In this document: piece by piece, positions 46,046 to 56,720 of the stretch
Layout of the letters: each line of letters opens with the position of its first letter
How positions within the stretch are numbered: position 1 is the first letter of the stretch
Assembly (NCBI GenBank): GCA_024235095.1
Contig: JACKNC010000001.1
Location: forward strand, 744,001 to 808,000
DNA length: 64,000 nucleotides
From: Gammaproteobacteria bacterium
GTDB taxonomy: Bacteria; Pseudomonadota; Gammaproteobacteria; Competibacterales; Competibacteraceae
Direction: 5' to 3'
Notes under the pieces: generated by a model
Seen by the model: only the letters and a program-made list of their open reading frames with translations
The model's database searches: none
What the model was told of the DNA's origin: nothing
Program-made: the position numbers and the translations under genes

Positions 46046-47244
46046 TTGTCTTGCTAATAGTTATCCCCACAAAAATCATGCTGGAGCTTTTTCAGGATTA
46101 GCGTATTGAGTATCAGGGAGCCTAAAAAATGATTTGACCCTTTCCTGAAATTCTTTTAGCTTTTCCAAAGCAGAATAAACGCGCGCTCTGAAATCAGCCC
46201 GGTTTTTAATTGGCTCCTTTTCCAGATGATCATTTTTGATCTCATTCCAAACCTGTTCATCCGGATTTAACTCTGGCGAGTGGGGGGGAAGAAAGAACAA
46301 GCGGATTTGTTTTCGATGCGTCTCAAGAAAGGCTTTGACTTCTTTCGAGGTATGATAAGACGCATTGTCCGTGATGACAATTAATGGGCGCTCTCGACCC
46401 TCTAATGCCTTCTCTAAAAAGGCAATGAAAACCCCACTCACTCATTTTTGAGTGGTCACTTCAAATATTAACTCGCCCGTCGCCGTAACCATCGATAAAA
46501 TGTGAAACCCACCCCGGTCATCACTCACTTTAATTTCAGGCGGATGACCGACTAAGCCCCACGTCCGTCCAGAACGCGTATGGCCTTGAACCCATGACTC
46601 ATCCTGAAACGCAATATCCGCTCCAAGTTCTTGAGCCCGCTTCTGAATCTCTTTAAATTCTTCATTAATAAACTTTTTAACTTCCTCCTGATCCTGGTTT
46701 AAGGCATGATAACAAGGTTTTTGACAACTCAGTCCTAATTGATGTAAATGCAGACGAACCGTGGCATCCGATACCCATAAACCAAAGTACTCTTTCAATA
46801 AATTAACCATGATCTCTAAAGTCCATAAAACCGTATCATAGCCATGATCCGCCGGCGTCGTATTGAGTATCGTTTCTTTTAACCATCGATCAATATCCGG
46901 AGTCATCACACACGTGGCGCCGAGCGCTTTCCGGGTATCCAGGGCTTCTTCTCCTTCATAACGATAGTTGCGAAGCCAATCATAAATACTCGTTCGGTCG
47001 ATACCCAAAAAATCAGCAACAAGCTCCGGACCATAATGCTTCTCTTCGACCGCGCGAACCGCAATACGCCGGATGTAATTCATCACTTCATCCGGTATTT
47101 TACGTGCATCAAACATCCATTCCGCGTTCATTGCCGCACCTCCTCTATAAATTTAGAGTCTCTAAAGAGGTCTTCTATAGTTATTAGACAATTTGATTAA
47201 CGCTCAGTTCGTTGATAATGTAGGGATAATCGTTGGCAAGCCTA
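46046..47244 (-). mobile_element. IS630-family insertion sequence
   Basis: A 1199-base element flanked by TA on both sides (46044-46045 and 47245-47246), the IS630/Tc1-mariner target duplication. Imperfect terminal repeats match at 18 of 25 positions: left TTGTCTTGCTAATAGTTATC, right (reverse complement) TAGGCTTGCCAACGATTATC. It carries one transposase gene on the minus strand, interrupted by a stop, and sits inside a signal-peptide coding region. Confidence 0.88.
46076..47131 (-). pseudogene. IS630-family transposase with an in-frame TGA
   Basis: Starts MNAEWMFDARKIPDEVMNYI, then a paired helix-turn-helix region (VADFLGIDRTSIYDWLRNYR). The DDE catalytic residues are in AFQDESWVQGH, VITDNASYHTSKEV and SPELNPDEQVW. 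A TGA at 46442-46444 interrupts the frame after VTTQK, and the next codon continues in the same frame with VSGVFIAFLEKAL. This is a nonsense codon, not a frameshift. Without the stop the protein would be about 350 residues, normal for the family. Confidence 0.85.
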
Positions 47245-50200
47245 TAGGGTTGCTGGCGTTTGTTGCGCCAAGGCCAGCTCAAGCGGCGTTCAGTGCGCCA
47301 GCAGCTTCGACGATTGCCTGGTTCTATGCCGCCGCGTTTAGTCGATCACCCTTGCCGAACTCGACCTTGCCCGATTATGGTGACATCACCGGACTGACCT
47401 TCTGGACCGATGTTTATCTGGACGGGGGTGCCGGTTTCGAGCAATTTCAGGGCAATGTCAATGCCATTGCGGATTTCTTCGTCACATCGGACGAGTTTCA
47501 AGCGAAATACCCAGCGTCCTTGACGAATGAACAGTTCGTGACGGCCCTGTATGAAAACATGCTGGGCCGGTCACCGGACCTGGCGGGGCTGGATTATTGG
47601 GTGAGTCGCCTGGATGCGGGTGATTCACGGGGGACGGTGCTGGCGAATTTCGCTAATACGCTGGAGAACCAGGGTAGTAACCCGACGCGGGAGGCCGCGC
47701 TCCAGGCGTTCATCGCCTTCATCGCGGCGGATGCGAATGGAACGATCACGCCGACCGAGGCGGCGGCGTGGCTGGCGACGAATCCGGGCCTGGATGGGGC
47801 GATGGTGGATGGCGGGGTGAGTCTTGCGGAAATTCGTGCGGTGCAGTTGGACGGCGCGGATGGCGAGAACCGCTACGATCTGTTCGTGGGTCAGGCGCTG
47901 ACCACGGGTCCGGCGCAGGTGGTGTTTTCCGAAGGGCCACAGATGACCTTGGCGTTTACGCTGCGCTCTGGCCCGACGGGATTGACGGTCCACCACGACA
48001 CGGGTGCGCTGACCTACCAGCCGCCGGCGGGCGTGCTGGCCGGGTCAAAGCCCTTTGAGATGCGCGTGACGTCCGGGACGGCGACGTTCGATGTGGTCGG
48101 CAGTCTGGAACTGGTGGCGGCGCAGCAAGTGGAGACGGCCACCTCCAATGGGGTGAGTCTGATCACACTGGGCGATCTGGTGGAGATTGACGGCGATGCG
48201 TTGCCGGTGGGGGCCGATGCGGTGTTGAGCACCGGCACAACGGCGGAGGGCGATCCGATGGTGACGCTGACGCTGTCTGCGCCCTTGGCGGAGGGCCGCA
48301 CGGTGCGCGTGAACACCAGTGCGTTGAACGCACTCTCGACGACGGCGGTGTCCGTGGCGGAAGCGGAACCTTATGCGGTGCTGGCCAGTGTAGATCAGGA
48401 TTGTTCCGAGGATGCGCCGCGCCGTTGGCAATCGACCAAGGGCTTTTTTATCAAGGGCTTTTTTTATGACGGCGCGCGCGTACCGCGTCATTTGCTGTTG
48501 GAAGAGACACTGGAAATCCCGGTTGGAGAAGAGTCTATTACCCTGGTTTACAAAGTGGCTTCGGTGCTGTGTGCCGCCTATGCCGTGGGGGGTGCGGAGC
48601 TGGCGCACGATGCCCAGCCGGTGCTGTTCATCCACGGCTTTAACCAGGGGGATGAGCTGGGTGGTGGCTCTGGATCGGACGATACCACCTGGAACCGGAT
48701 GTTCACCGAATTACAAACCCGGATGGGCGGCAGCGTCAGCCAACCGAAAATCCTGCCGTTTGAATTTCGCTGGCGCACCAACACCCGCTTTGAGGATGTC
48801 GCCGTGGACCTGTTTCATGCGGTGGCGTTGATTAAAACCCAGACCGGCAAGAATGTGCATCTGGTGGCGCATTCCTTTGGGGGCCTGCTGGCGCGGACTT
48901 ATTTGCAAGGATTGGCAGAGGTGGCCGTTAGCTATGCCCCGCCGGTCGCTTCGCTGACCACGGTCGGCACGCCGCACAGTGGTATTTTTGCCAACGAGAG
49001 CGCGGACTATCCGGCTGGTCGCGATGGAGTAGGTGGTGGCTTTATCGCCGTATGTAACCAACTCTCCTGTCTTCAAGCGGGGAAAGTTAGTGACAACCTC
49101 AGCGATGACCTGCCCGGATGGTCGCTCACGACGGGATCCATCATCCGCGACCTGAAGAGTAGTACCAGCCATCCGTTTTTGGTTAGGGATCTGCCGGTGC
49201 AAGTGCTGATTGGCTTGCGGACTTCCGTGTCCGGTTGGCCCTTGAATAAGCAGGTCACACTGACGGATGGCGATGGATTGATCTCATTGAATGGTCAGCG
49301 TTTTATGCCCAGTGATCGCAAAACGAAGGCGTTACGCCGGAATGAGTCGGTTTTGCAGGCGAAGGTGACGGAGTACCTCATCGCACTGTATGGGATTACG
49401 AACGTGAATCTTCAGGGAGATGACAGAATCGTCGATGGGTCGGTGTTTCCGGGATTCGCCCACACCCCGAATTCTCTGGATGATGAGACCTTTAATGGTG
49501 TCCGCGCCCTGAAAGCCGAAGTGAACGTCGAGGACGGTGACCACGAAATTCTGCTGCCTCTGGCGAACTGGATTAGGGCGCATTCCTCCGGGCCGGATTC
49601 GTCCATCGAACCGGAGATGGTGACCATTACGGGCGGCACCTTCCTGATGGGCAGCCCGACCAGCGAAGTGGGCCGAAATGATAGTGAACAGCAACACTCG
49701 GTGACGGTGGCGAGTTTTGCGATGGGCAAATACGAAGTCACGGTGCAGGAGTTTCGCCGCTTTGTCCAGGCGACCGGGTATCAGACGGAGGCAGAGAGAA
49801 ATGTGGATGCATCCGGTTGTAATGTTTATGTCGGTGGGTCATGGGCTTATCGTGCGGGTTACGACTGGGCGAATCCGGGTTTTACCCAAGGAGACAACTA
49901 TCCGGTGGTGTGTGTGAGTTGGAACGACGCGACAGCCTACGCGCAGTGGTTGAGCCAACAAACCGGGCGGGCGTATCGCTTGCCGACGGAAGCGGAATGG
50001 GAATACGCCACACGGGCGGGGACGACGACGGCTCGTTATTGGGGCGAGAACCCGGATTTGGCCTGTAGTTATGCCAATGTCGCGGATCGGACGGCGCAGC
50101 AAACCTACCCGAATTGGACGATCCATAACTGTACTGATGGCTATACCTACCCCGCGCCGGTTGGTTCGTTCACCGCGAATGCCTGGGGTTTGCACGATGT

Positions 50201-50417
50201 GCTGGGGAATGTCTGGGAATGGACCTGTTCGCTCTGGCAAAATCCTTATGGGGGTCAGGAGAAGATATGTAATATAAATGATACATCTGGCGTCCGGGTG
50301 ATACGGGGCGGTTCCTGGAGCCACCCTCCCGCCTGGGTGCGTTCGGCGAACCGCACCGGGATCAGGCCGACGGACCGTTTCTACGGCCTCGGTTTCCGTC
50401 TTGCCAGATCGTTGTGA
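47193..50417 (+). CDS. Secreted DUF4214/lipase/FGE-domain protein, 5' end displaced by an IS
   Basis: A roughly 1070-residue protein; true coding resumes at 47247, and the first codons from a TTG at 47193 come from the IS end. A DUF4214 domain lies at about 100-155 (TALYENMLGRSPDLAGLDYW). An alpha/beta hydrolase follows with PVLFIHGFNQGDE and the nucleophile elbow HLVAHSFGGLLART at about 555. The C-terminal formylglycine-generating-type domain runs from about 806 (GGTFLMGSPTSEV; LPTEAEWEYATRAGTT; GNVWEWTCSLW; RVIRGGSWSH) to the end. It would be an exported lipase or esterase. Separated from its start codon and first signal half by the IS at 46046-47244, it is probably poorly expressed or not exported. 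Confidence 0.8.
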   Translation: MINAQFVDNVGIIVGKPIGLLAFVAPRPAQAAFSAPAASTIAWFYAAAFSRSPLPNSTLPDYGDITGLTFWTDVYLDGGAGFEQFQGNVNAIADFFVTSDEFQAKYPASLTNEQFVTALYENMLGRSPDLAGLDYWVSRLDAGDSRGTVLANFANTLENQGSNPTREAALQAFIAFIAADANGTITPTEAAAWLATNPGLDGAMVDGGVSLAEIRAVQLDGADGENRYDLFVGQALTTGPAQVVFSEGPQMTLAFTLRSGPTGLTVHHDTGALTYQPPAGVLAGSKPFEMRVTSGTATFDVVGSLELVAAQQVETATSNGVSLITLGDLVEIDGDALPVGADAVLSTGTTAEGDPMVTLTLSAPLAEGRTVRVNTSALNALSTTAVSVAEAEPYAVLASVDQDCSEDAPRRWQSTKGFFIKGFFYDGARVPRHLLLEETLEIPVGEESITLVYKVASVLCAAYAVGGAELAHDAQPVLFIHGFNQGDELGGGSGSDDTTWNRMFTELQTRMGGSVSQPKILPFEFRWRTNTRFEDVAVDLFHAVALIKTQTGKNVHLVAHSFGGLLARTYLQGLAEVAVSYAPPVASLTTVGTPHSGIFANESADYPAGRDGVGGGFIAVCNQLSCLQAGKVSDNLSDDLPGWSLTTGSIIRDLKSSTSHPFLVRDLPVQVLIGLRTSVSGWPLNKQVTLTDGDGLISLNGQRFMPSDRKTKALRRNESVLQAKVTEYLIALYGITNVNLQGDDRIVDGSVFPGFAHTPNSLDDETFNGVRALKAEVNVEDGDHEILLPLANWIRAHSSGPDSSIEPEMVTITGGTFLMGSPTSEVGRNDSEQQHSVTVASFAMGKYEVTVQEFRRFVQATGYQTEAERNVDASGCNVYVGGSWAYRAGYDWANPGFTQGDNYPVVCVSWNDATAYAQWLSQQTGRAYRLPTEAEWEYATRAGTTTARYWGENPDLACSYANVADRTAQQTYPNWTIHNCTDGYTYPAPVGSFTANAWGLHDVLGNVWEWTCSLWQNPYGGQEKICNINDTSGVRVIRGGSWSHPPAWVRSANRTGIRPTDRFYGLGFRLARSL

Positions 50418-50420
50418 CTC

Positions 50421-50573
50421 AATCCCCCCTAACCCCCCTTTTTCAAAGGGGGGAACCAGAAGCGCCTTTTTCAAAAGGGGGAACTGTTTTCTCCCCCCTT
50501 TAACAAAGGGGGGTCGGGGGGGATTCCGACCCAATCCCCCCGCACTCTTTTTCAAAGGGGGGCCGGGGGGATT
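50421..50573. repeat. CCCCCC...CAAAGGGGGG repeat cluster, left of DUF559
   Basis: At least three copies of the palindromic unit (AATCCCCCCTAACCCCCCTT, TTTCAAAGGGGGG, AACAAAGGGGGG, CTTTTTCAAAGGGGGG), ending 12 bases before the DUF559 start. Confidence 0.85.
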
Positions 50574-50585
50574 CGGAGCCTCAGC

Positions 50586-50951
50586 ATGTTGCCCTATCAC
50601 ATTGAAAACAAATCGCTCGCCCGCGAGTTACGCAAGAGCATGACGGACGCCGAGCAGATTTTATGGAAACGATTGCGGCGTAAGCAGATTTTAGATACGC
50701 CCTTTTATCGACAGAAACCGCTGGATCGCTATATCGTCGACTTCTACTGCGCCGCCGCTAAGCTGGTCATCGAACTCGATGGTTCACAACACTATACCCC
50801 GGACGCGCAGCAAGATGACGCGATACGCACCCAAACCCTGAACGCAATGGGACTGCGGGTGTTGCGCTTTGATAACCGGCAAGTGTTGCAGGAACTGGAA
50901 ACGGTGATCGGAGTGATCTTTGCGGAAGTCGGGGCACGGCTGAGGCGGTGA
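50586..50951 (+). CDS. DUF559 endonuclease-like protein
   Basis: A 121-residue protein with the DUF559 / very-short-patch-repair-like nuclease fold: ARELRKSMTDAEQILWKRLR, PFYRQKPLDRYIVDFYC, KLVIELDGSQHY with the catalytic-type Glu/Asp, and LRVLRFDNRQVLQELETV. Its function is unknown. It is bracketed on both sides, within 12 bases upstream and one base downstream, by the same palindromic repeats. Confidence 0.88.
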   Translation: MLPYHIENKSLARELRKSMTDAEQILWKRLRRKQILDTPFYRQKPLDRYIVDFYCAAAKLVIELDGSQHYTPDAQQDDAIRTQTLNAMGLRVLRFDNRQVLQELETVIGVIFAEVGARLRR

Positions 50952-51017
50952 GAATCCCCCCCGGCCCCCCTTTTTCAAAGGGGGGAACCAGAAGCTCCTT
51001 TTTCAAAGGGGGGAACC
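50952..51017. repeat. CCCCCC...CAAAGGGGGG repeat, right of DUF559
   Basis: AGAATCCCCCCCGGCCCCCC-TTTTTCAAAGGGGGG-AACCAGAAGCTCC, then a second half copy ending TTTTTCAAAGGGGGGAACC. Same family and spacers as the cluster to the left. Confidence 0.85.
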
Positions 51018-51123
51018 GAACGGTTACACTCCAGATAGCCTTCAGGATCACCGTGCAACTCAAGCCCGTTGCCGCTAAACTTCCGGGTCGAACATTCCCC
51101 TTCACGCCATTTCCTGTGCCCTG

Positions 51124-51717
51124 ATGTCTGATACCCTCCTGATCGCTGGAGTGGACGAAGCCGGTCGCGGTCCGCTGGCCGGTCCAGTGATCGCCGCCGC
51201 CGTTATTCTCGACCCTACCTACGCCATTCCCGGACTGGCCGATTCCAAGCAACTCAGCGCCGCCCAGCGTGAACGACTAGCGGCTAAAATCCGCGCTCAT
51301 GCCCTGGTCTGGGCGCTGGGGCGAGCCGAGGTTGCTGAAATCGACCGGATCAACATCCTGCAAGCCTCCCTGCTGGCTATGCGCCGCGCCGTAGAAAACC
51401 TGACCCTGGTTCCCGAACGAATCCTGGTCGACGGCAAACATTGTCCGCCAGGACTTGCCTGTTCCTGCCAGGCTATCGTCAAGGGTGACGCTACCGTACC
51501 CGCTATCAGCGCCGCCTCAATCCTGGCCAAGGTCGCGCGCGACGCCGAACTCTGCGAGCTGCACGAGCGCTATCCCGCCTACGGCTTCGCCCGCCACAAG
51601 GGCTATCCCACTCTTGCGCATCGGGAAGCCTTGCGTCGCTTTGGCCCTTGTTCCGAACATCGCCGCTCCTTTGCTCCCGTTGCCGCCGTCCTGCACGCCG
51701 CCGCTGTCTGTGAATGA
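51124..51717 (+). CDS. rnhB: Ribonuclease HII
   Basis: A 197-residue enzyme that cleaves RNA in RNA/DNA hybrids and single ribonucleotides. Motifs are [20 protein letters not shown] (two catalytic acids), [12 protein letters not shown], and [20 protein letters not shown] with the conserved Asp and Ser. [16 protein letters not shown] and EHRRSFAPV are typical. Its stop overlaps the dnaE ATG, the usual rnhB-dnaE order. Confidence 0.95.
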   Translation: MSDTLLIAGVDEAGRGPLAGPVIAAAVILDPTYAIPGLADSKQLSAAQRERLAAKIRAHALVWALGRAEVAEIDRINILQASLLAMRRAVENLTLVPERILVDGKHCPPGLACSCQAIVKGDATVPAISAASILAKVARDAELCELHERYPAYGFARHKGYPTLAHREALRRFGPCSEHRRSFAPVAAVLHAAAVCE

Positions 51718-54700
51718 CCATGACCACACCGTTCGTTCATCTGCGCCTGCACACTGAATACTCTCTGGTCGACGGACTGATTCGCATCAAGGAATTGGTG
51801 AAACAGGTTGCCGCCACCAGGATGCCCGCCGTGGCGGTCACCGACATGAGCAATCTGTTCGCTCTGATCAAGTTTTACAAAGCCGCCCTGGGCGCGGGCG
51901 TTAAGCCCCTTGTCGGCGTCGAGACCTGGGTGCAGCGGCAAGGGAGAGAACCGGCCCGCCTGGTGTTGCTGTGTCAGAATCTGGAAGGTTACCGCCATCT
52001 GACCCGGCTGGTCAGTCGCGGTTATCTCGAAGGTCAGCAACGCGGCGTTCCGATCCTCCATCATGACTGGCTCAAGGGGAACACTGCCGGCTTGATCGCC
52101 CTGTCCGGCGGGCGCGATGGCGACATCGGCCAGGCGCTGCTCAATGACCGTCTCGACCAGGTCCGCGCCTGGCTGGCCGACTGGCGACAATTGTTCCCGG
52201 AGCGCTTTTATCTGGAAGTGCAGCGCACCGGTCGCCCTCGGGAAGAGGAATATCTTGAAGCAGTCGTTGACCTGGCGGCGGAGAGTCTTACGCCGGTGGT
52301 GGCGACCAATGAGGTCTGCTTCCTGCGTCACGAGGATTTTGAGGCGCATGAGGCGCGTGTGTGCATCCACGACGGCGTGGTGCTGGATGACGCCAACCGA
52401 CCGCGCCGTTACAGCGATCAACAATATCTGCGCGCTCCCGCGGAAATGGCGGAGCTGTTCGCCGATCTCCCCGAGGCGCTGGAGAATAGCGTTGAAATCG
52501 CCCGACGCTGCAACCTCTGTCTGGAACTGGGTAAAAACGTATTGCCCGATTTCCCGGTGCCCGAGGGTCTGAGCGCCGCCGATTATTTCGCCGCCCAAGC
52601 CCGCGCCGGACTGGAACAGCGCTTGCGTAAATTGCTCAATGTGACCGCCGCCGATTTCACCGCGCGTCGCCAGCCCTATGATGAACGTCTGGAACTGGAG
52701 TTGAAGGTCATCATCCAGATGGGCTTTCCCGGCTATTTCCTGATTGTCGCCGACTTTATCCAATGGGCGCGCAATAACAGCGTGCCGGTAGGGCCAGGAC
52801 GCGGCTCCGGCGCCGGATCGCTAGCGGCCTACGCGCTAGGCATTACCGATCTGGACCCGTTGGCGTATGAGCTGCTGTTTGAGCGTTTTCTGAATCCCGA
52901 ACGGGTGTCCATGCCCGATTTCGACATCGATTTTTGTATGGAAGGCCGCGACCGGGTGATTGAATATGTCGCCCAGCGCTACGGTCGGGAACGGGTCTCG
53001 CAGATTGCGACTCATGGCAGCATGGCGGCTAAAGCGGTGGTGCGCGATGTGGGTCGGGTGCTCGGCCATCCCTACGGCTTCGTCGACCGCATCGCCAAGC
53101 TGATCCCTTTTGAACTGGGCATCACCCTGGACAAGGCCATCGAACAGGAAGCCGAGTTGCGCCGGTTGTATGAAAATGACGAGGAGGTGCGCACGCTGAT
53201 CGAGTTGGCCCGCAAGCTGGAAGGACTGGCGCGCAATGTGGGCAAACATGCGGGCGGTGTGGTGATCGCCCCGGTAAACCTGACCGATTATTCGCCGCTG
53301 TACTGCGAACAGGACGATCCTAATATCGTCACCCAGTTCGACAAGGACGATGTGGAAGCGGCGGGACTGGTCAAGTTCGACTTCCTGGGCTTGCGTACCC
53401 TGACGATTATTGACTGGGCGTTGCAAACGGTGAACGCGCAACGGCAAGCGCGCGGCGAACCGCCGCTGGACATCGCCGATATTCCTCTGAACGATGCCCC
53501 GACTTTTGCCTTGCTCAAGCGTTATGAAACGACGGCAGTGTTTCAGTTGGAATCCAGCGGCATGAAAGACCTGATTCGCCGCCTGCAACCGGACTGTTTC
53601 GAGGACATTGTGGCGCTGGTGGCGCTGTTCCGGCCCGGCCCGCTGCAATCGGGCATGGTCGATGATTTCATCGATCGCAAGCATGGCCGCGCCCGCATCG
53701 AGTATCCACACCCGGCGCTGGAACCGATTCTGAAACCGACCTACGGGGTCATTCTGTACCAGGAACAGGTGATGCAGATTGCTCAGGTGCTGTCGGGCTA
53801 CAGTCTGGGTGGGGCGGATTTGCTGCGTAGAGCGATGGGAAAAAAGGATGCCGCGAAAATGGCCAAGGAACGGGATGGGTTTGTCAACGGCGCGCAGGAA
53901 CGTGGCGTCGAGCCGGAAACTGCTTCTTATATTTTCGATTTAATCGATAAATTCGCAGGTTATGGCTTCAACAAGTCACACAGCGCCGCCTACGCCCTCG
54001 TTTCCTATCAAACCCTTTGGCTCAAAACCCATTATCCTGCGGCGTTCATGGCGGCGGTGCTGTCCTCGGACATGGATAAAACCGACAAGGTCGTGGTGTT
54101 TATCGAAGAATGTCGGCGTATGCGCCTGCAAATCGCGCCGCCGATTGTTAATGTCTCCGAATACCGCTTCACGGTCGGCGACGCTGGGGAAATCCGCTAT
54201 GGTCTCGGCGCGATTAAAGGCGTTGGCGAGGGCGCCATTGAAGCGCTGGTCAACGAACGTCGCCAGAACGGAGCGTATCGCGATCTGTTCGATCTATGTC
54301 AGCGGGTCGATTTGCGCAAGCTCAACCGGCGGGTGCTGGAATCGCTGATCCGGTGCGGAGCGCTGGACGATCTCGGCGCTAACCGGGCGACGCTGGCTGC
54401 GCAAATGCCGGAGGCTTTGCAACTGGCCGAGCAACACTCGCGCAACAACGCCGCCGGTCAAAACGACATGTTCGGTCTGGCCACGGCGGACAAGACGCCG
54501 CTCCGGCCCCTGCATATCGCCAAGAAGCCGGAATGGACCCAAGAGGAGCTGTTGCGGGGTGAAAAGGAAACCCTGGGTCTTTATTTAAGCGGTCATCCGC
54601 TGGATCGCCTGGCGGGGGAATTAACAGCGCTGGGCGTGGCGCGTTTAAGCAACCTGACCGGAAGCAATGGCGCGCTGCGCCGGGGAAATAACCGGTCGCT

Positions 54701-55238
54701 GCTGATCGCTGGGTTCGTGGTCAGCGTGCGCACCCGTAATGCCAACCGGGGCGGGCGCATGGCGTTTGTCACTCTGGATGATGGTTCTGGACAGATGGAA
54801 ATCCGCATTTTCCCAGAGGTGTATGAGCAACACCGGTCTTTGATCGTCGAAGATGCTATTCTGCTCGCGCAGGGAGCGCTGAGTTGGGACGAGTTCAATC
54901 AGACGACCCGCTTGAACGTGGAACGGGTGCTGGATTGGGACACAGCGCGGGCGGAATATGCCCGTCGGTTGTTATTACGGTTAGACGCGGCGCAGTGCGC
55001 GGCAGGTGCGTTGCGACAACTGGCTAGCATTCTGGCCGAACATCGCGCCGAGGGCCGATGTTCGATCTGGATCGAATACACCGGTCCCCAAGCGCGGGTA
55101 GAACTGGTTTTAGGCCAGAACTGGCGGGCCAAGCCCAGCGACGCCTTGCTGAAACGGTTACGGGATCTGACCGGCGGGGAAGGTCGAGTCACCTTGTTAT
55201 ATGATCGCTCATCGGTCATAGAGCATACGGCATCGTGA
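51714..55238 (+). CDS. dnaE: DNA polymerase III alpha subunit
   Basis: The 1174-residue replicative polymerase. The PHP domain opens [20 protein letters not shown]. The palm has [19 protein letters not shown], with the two catalytic aspartates at about 401 and 403, as in E. coli. [16 protein letters not shown] and [16 protein letters not shown] are core motifs; helix-hairpin-helix and OB-fold regions follow ([20 protein letters not shown]). Complete. The accA gene that often follows is absent here. Confidence 0.97.
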   Translation: MTMTTPFVHLRLHTEYSLVDGLIRIKELVKQVAATRMPAVAVTDMSNLFALIKFYKAALGAGVKPLVGVETWVQRQGREPARLVLLCQNLEGYRHLTRLVSRGYLEGQQRGVPILHHDWLKGNTAGLIALSGGRDGDIGQALLNDRLDQVRAWLADWRQLFPERFYLEVQRTGRPREEEYLEAVVDLAAESLTPVVATNEVCFLRHEDFEAHEARVCIHDGVVLDDANRPRRYSDQQYLRAPAEMAELFADLPEALENSVEIARRCNLCLELGKNVLPDFPVPEGLSAADYFAAQARAGLEQRLRKLLNVTAADFTARRQPYDERLELELKVIIQMGFPGYFLIVADFIQWARNNSVPVGPGRGSGAGSLAAYALGITDLDPLAYELLFERFLNPERVSMPDFDIDFCMEGRDRVIEYVAQRYGRERVSQIATHGSMAAKAVVRDVGRVLGHPYGFVDRIAKLIPFELGITLDKAIEQEAELRRLYENDEEVRTLIELARKLEGLARNVGKHAGGVVIAPVNLTDYSPLYCEQDDPNIVTQFDKDDVEAAGLVKFDFLGLRTLTIIDWALQTVNAQRQARGEPPLDIADIPLNDAPTFALLKRYETTAVFQLESSGMKDLIRRLQPDCFEDIVALVALFRPGPLQSGMVDDFIDRKHGRARIEYPHPALEPILKPTYGVILYQEQVMQIAQVLSGYSLGGADLLRRAMGKKDAAKMAKERDGFVNGAQERGVEPETASYIFDLIDKFAGYGFNKSHSAAYALVSYQTLWLKTHYPAAFMAAVLSSDMDKTDKVVVFIEECRRMRLQIAPPIVNVSEYRFTVGDAGEIRYGLGAIKGVGEGAIEALVNERRQNGAYRDLFDLCQRVDLRKLNRRVLESLIRCGALDDLGANRATLAAQMPEALQLAEQHSRNNAAGQNDMFGLATADKTPLRPLHIAKKPEWTQEELLRGEKETLGLYLSGHPLDRLAGELTALGVARLSNLTGSNGALRRGNNRSLLIAGFVVSVRTRNANRGGRMAFVTLDDGSGQMEIRIFPEVYEQHRSLIVEDAILLAQGALSWDEFNQTTRLNVERVLDWDTARAEYARRLLLRLDAAQCAAGALRQLASILAEHRAEGRCSIWIEYTGPQARVELVLGQNWRAKPSDALLKRLRDLTGGEGRVTLLYDRSSVIEHTAS

Positions 55239-55272
55239 CATTGGAATAAGTTTACTTTTCAGGAGAATCGTC

Positions 55273-55503
55273 ATGACGATGTTCCAAGAACTGCGCAATC
55301 AGCAGCGTGACCTGCTAGAGCAACTGGATGAACTGGAGGAGGCAGTCATGGAATTGACTGCGCTATTGGAGAATGCCGTTGCAGAGGACGATGAATTTGA
55401 TGACCGGCATGAACGCCTGGCCTGGCTGCATCGTCAACATGCGGGTGTGCTGGTCGTACTCGGCGAAACGGAACGGGCGTTACTGGCGTTCGGTGAATTT
55501 TAA
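55273..55503 (+). CDS. Small coiled-coil protein, hypothetical
   Basis: A 76-residue acidic protein, almost entirely helical (QRDLLEQLDELEEAVMELTA; DRHERLAWLHRQHAGVLVVL). AGGAG precedes the ATG. I do not recognise a family. It follows dnaE by 34 bases on the same strand and may be cotranscribed. Confidence 0.6.
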   Translation: MTMFQELRNQQRDLLEQLDELEEAVMELTALLENAVAEDDEFDDRHERLAWLHRQHAGVLVVLGETERALLAFGEF

Positions 55504-55568
55504 GATCCCCCAATTCCTCTAGGCGTCGTTATCCCCCCGACCGCGCCTTCTAAAGGCCGTCCGAGCTA

Positions 55569-56720
55569 TTAGGCCACAAGGTCTTGATAAAACGCCAGTA
55601 ATGCCTCGGCCAGACGCTGCGCGTTCCACTGTCTGGCGTAAACGCGGCCCTCCTCGCCTAGTCGCCGCCGCAACTCAGCATCATTTAACACTCGGCGAAC
55701 TTGAGCAGCGAAATGCTGGATGTCCTCTTCAGCCACCAGTGCGCCCCTTTCGGCCGCCAGGATGTCGCAAGTACCCATTACCGCAGTGGAGACTACCGGC
55801 ACACCGAGACTCATCGCCTCCAGCAGCACCAGTCCTTGCGTTTCAGTCCGCGAGGCGAACACAAAAGCATTACCGGCCTGATAGCAGCTGCTTAGATCGG
55901 TGGATCGCTCCAAGTAATTAATGAAAAGCAAATTTTTCTCCAGGCCCAACGTACTTCCCAGATGGCGCAACCGTTTCTTTGCGGGGCCTTCGCCAGCAAT
56001 AATCAGCACAATATTGGAATGGGTCGTCCCCTTCAATTCGTGAGTGACGCGCAGTAGAAACTCAATGTTTTTCTCGAAAGCCACCCGGCCTACGAACACC
56101 AACACCGGTTGATCATGGCTAATACCGTGCCAGGCGCGAAACGCTGCACCATCTCCTTCCGGCAAGTCGCCTCCCGGTATACCGGTCGGAATCACCCGTA
56201 TTCTGGTGCGCACCCCGTACTGAACTAATATCTTGCGCATTGCCCGCGAAGGCGCTACCACTCCATCCAGTTGATTGCATTGCCGGCGTGAGAACCGCCG
56301 CGCCGCTGCGCGCCAGACGTTCTTCGGGAGAATCGGCAGGTAATGAAACAAGTATTCCTCAAAAAAGGTGTGATAAGTTTCAACACAAGGTACGCCCAAG
56401 CGGCGCGCCAGCCGTAAACCTGCATAATGCGCGACAAAAGGCGTCTGAATGTGAACCAGATCGAAATGTTGGGTCTGGAGAATCGCCAGGCGCTGAGTGA
56501 GCAGTCGAGGATGCATCATGCGATCCTCGGGGTCGAACAGGACCTGACAGGAGGTAACCCGGTCAATGCCCGGTTCGTCGGCGGTCTGTGGGGTATATCT
56601 TGGCGCGACCAACCAAATTTCGTGCCCCAATTCTTGCAACTCGCGCCGAAAGGTCTGAATGGAAGTGGAAACGCCGTTTACTCGGGGAAAATAGACATCC
56701 GTCAACATTAGAATTTTCAT
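55569..56720 (-). CDS. GT4 glycosyltransferase
   Basis: A 383-residue retaining glycosyltransferase with GT-B fold. The N-terminal acceptor domain opens MKILMLTDVYFPRVNGVSTS; the donor domain has VFVGRVAFEKNIEFLLRV, EGPAKKRLR, and the E-x7-E region FASRTETQGLVLLEAMSLGV. The opening is like those that glucosylate diacylglycerol or phosphatidylinositol, so a membrane glycolipid is the likely product. Substrate not determined. It stands alone on the minus strand. Confidence 0.85.
   Translation of the reverse strand: MKILMLTDVYFPRVNGVSTSIQTFRRELQELGHEIWLVAPRYTPQTADEPGIDRVTSCQVLFDPEDRMMHPRLLTQRLAILQTQHFDLVHIQTPFVAHYAGLRLARRLGVPCVETYHTFFEEYLFHYLPILPKNVWRAAARRFSRRQCNQLDGVVAPSRAMRKILVQYGVRTRIRVIPTGIPGGDLPEGDGAAFRAWHGISHDQPVLVFVGRVAFEKNIEFLLRVTHELKGTTHSNIVLIIAGEGPAKKRLRHLGSTLGLEKNLLFINYLERSTDLSSCYQAGNAFVFASRTETQGLVLLEAMSLGVPVVSTAVMGTCDILAAERGALVAEEDIQHFAAQVRRVLNDAELRRRLGEEGRVYARQWNAQRLAEALLAFYQDLVA

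Noticed and set aside
46442..46444. TGA in the IS630 transposase as a selenocysteine codon
   Set aside because: IS630 transposases are not selenoproteins, no SECIS-like hairpin is obvious directly after it, and the position is not catalytic. A nonsense mutation is simpler.
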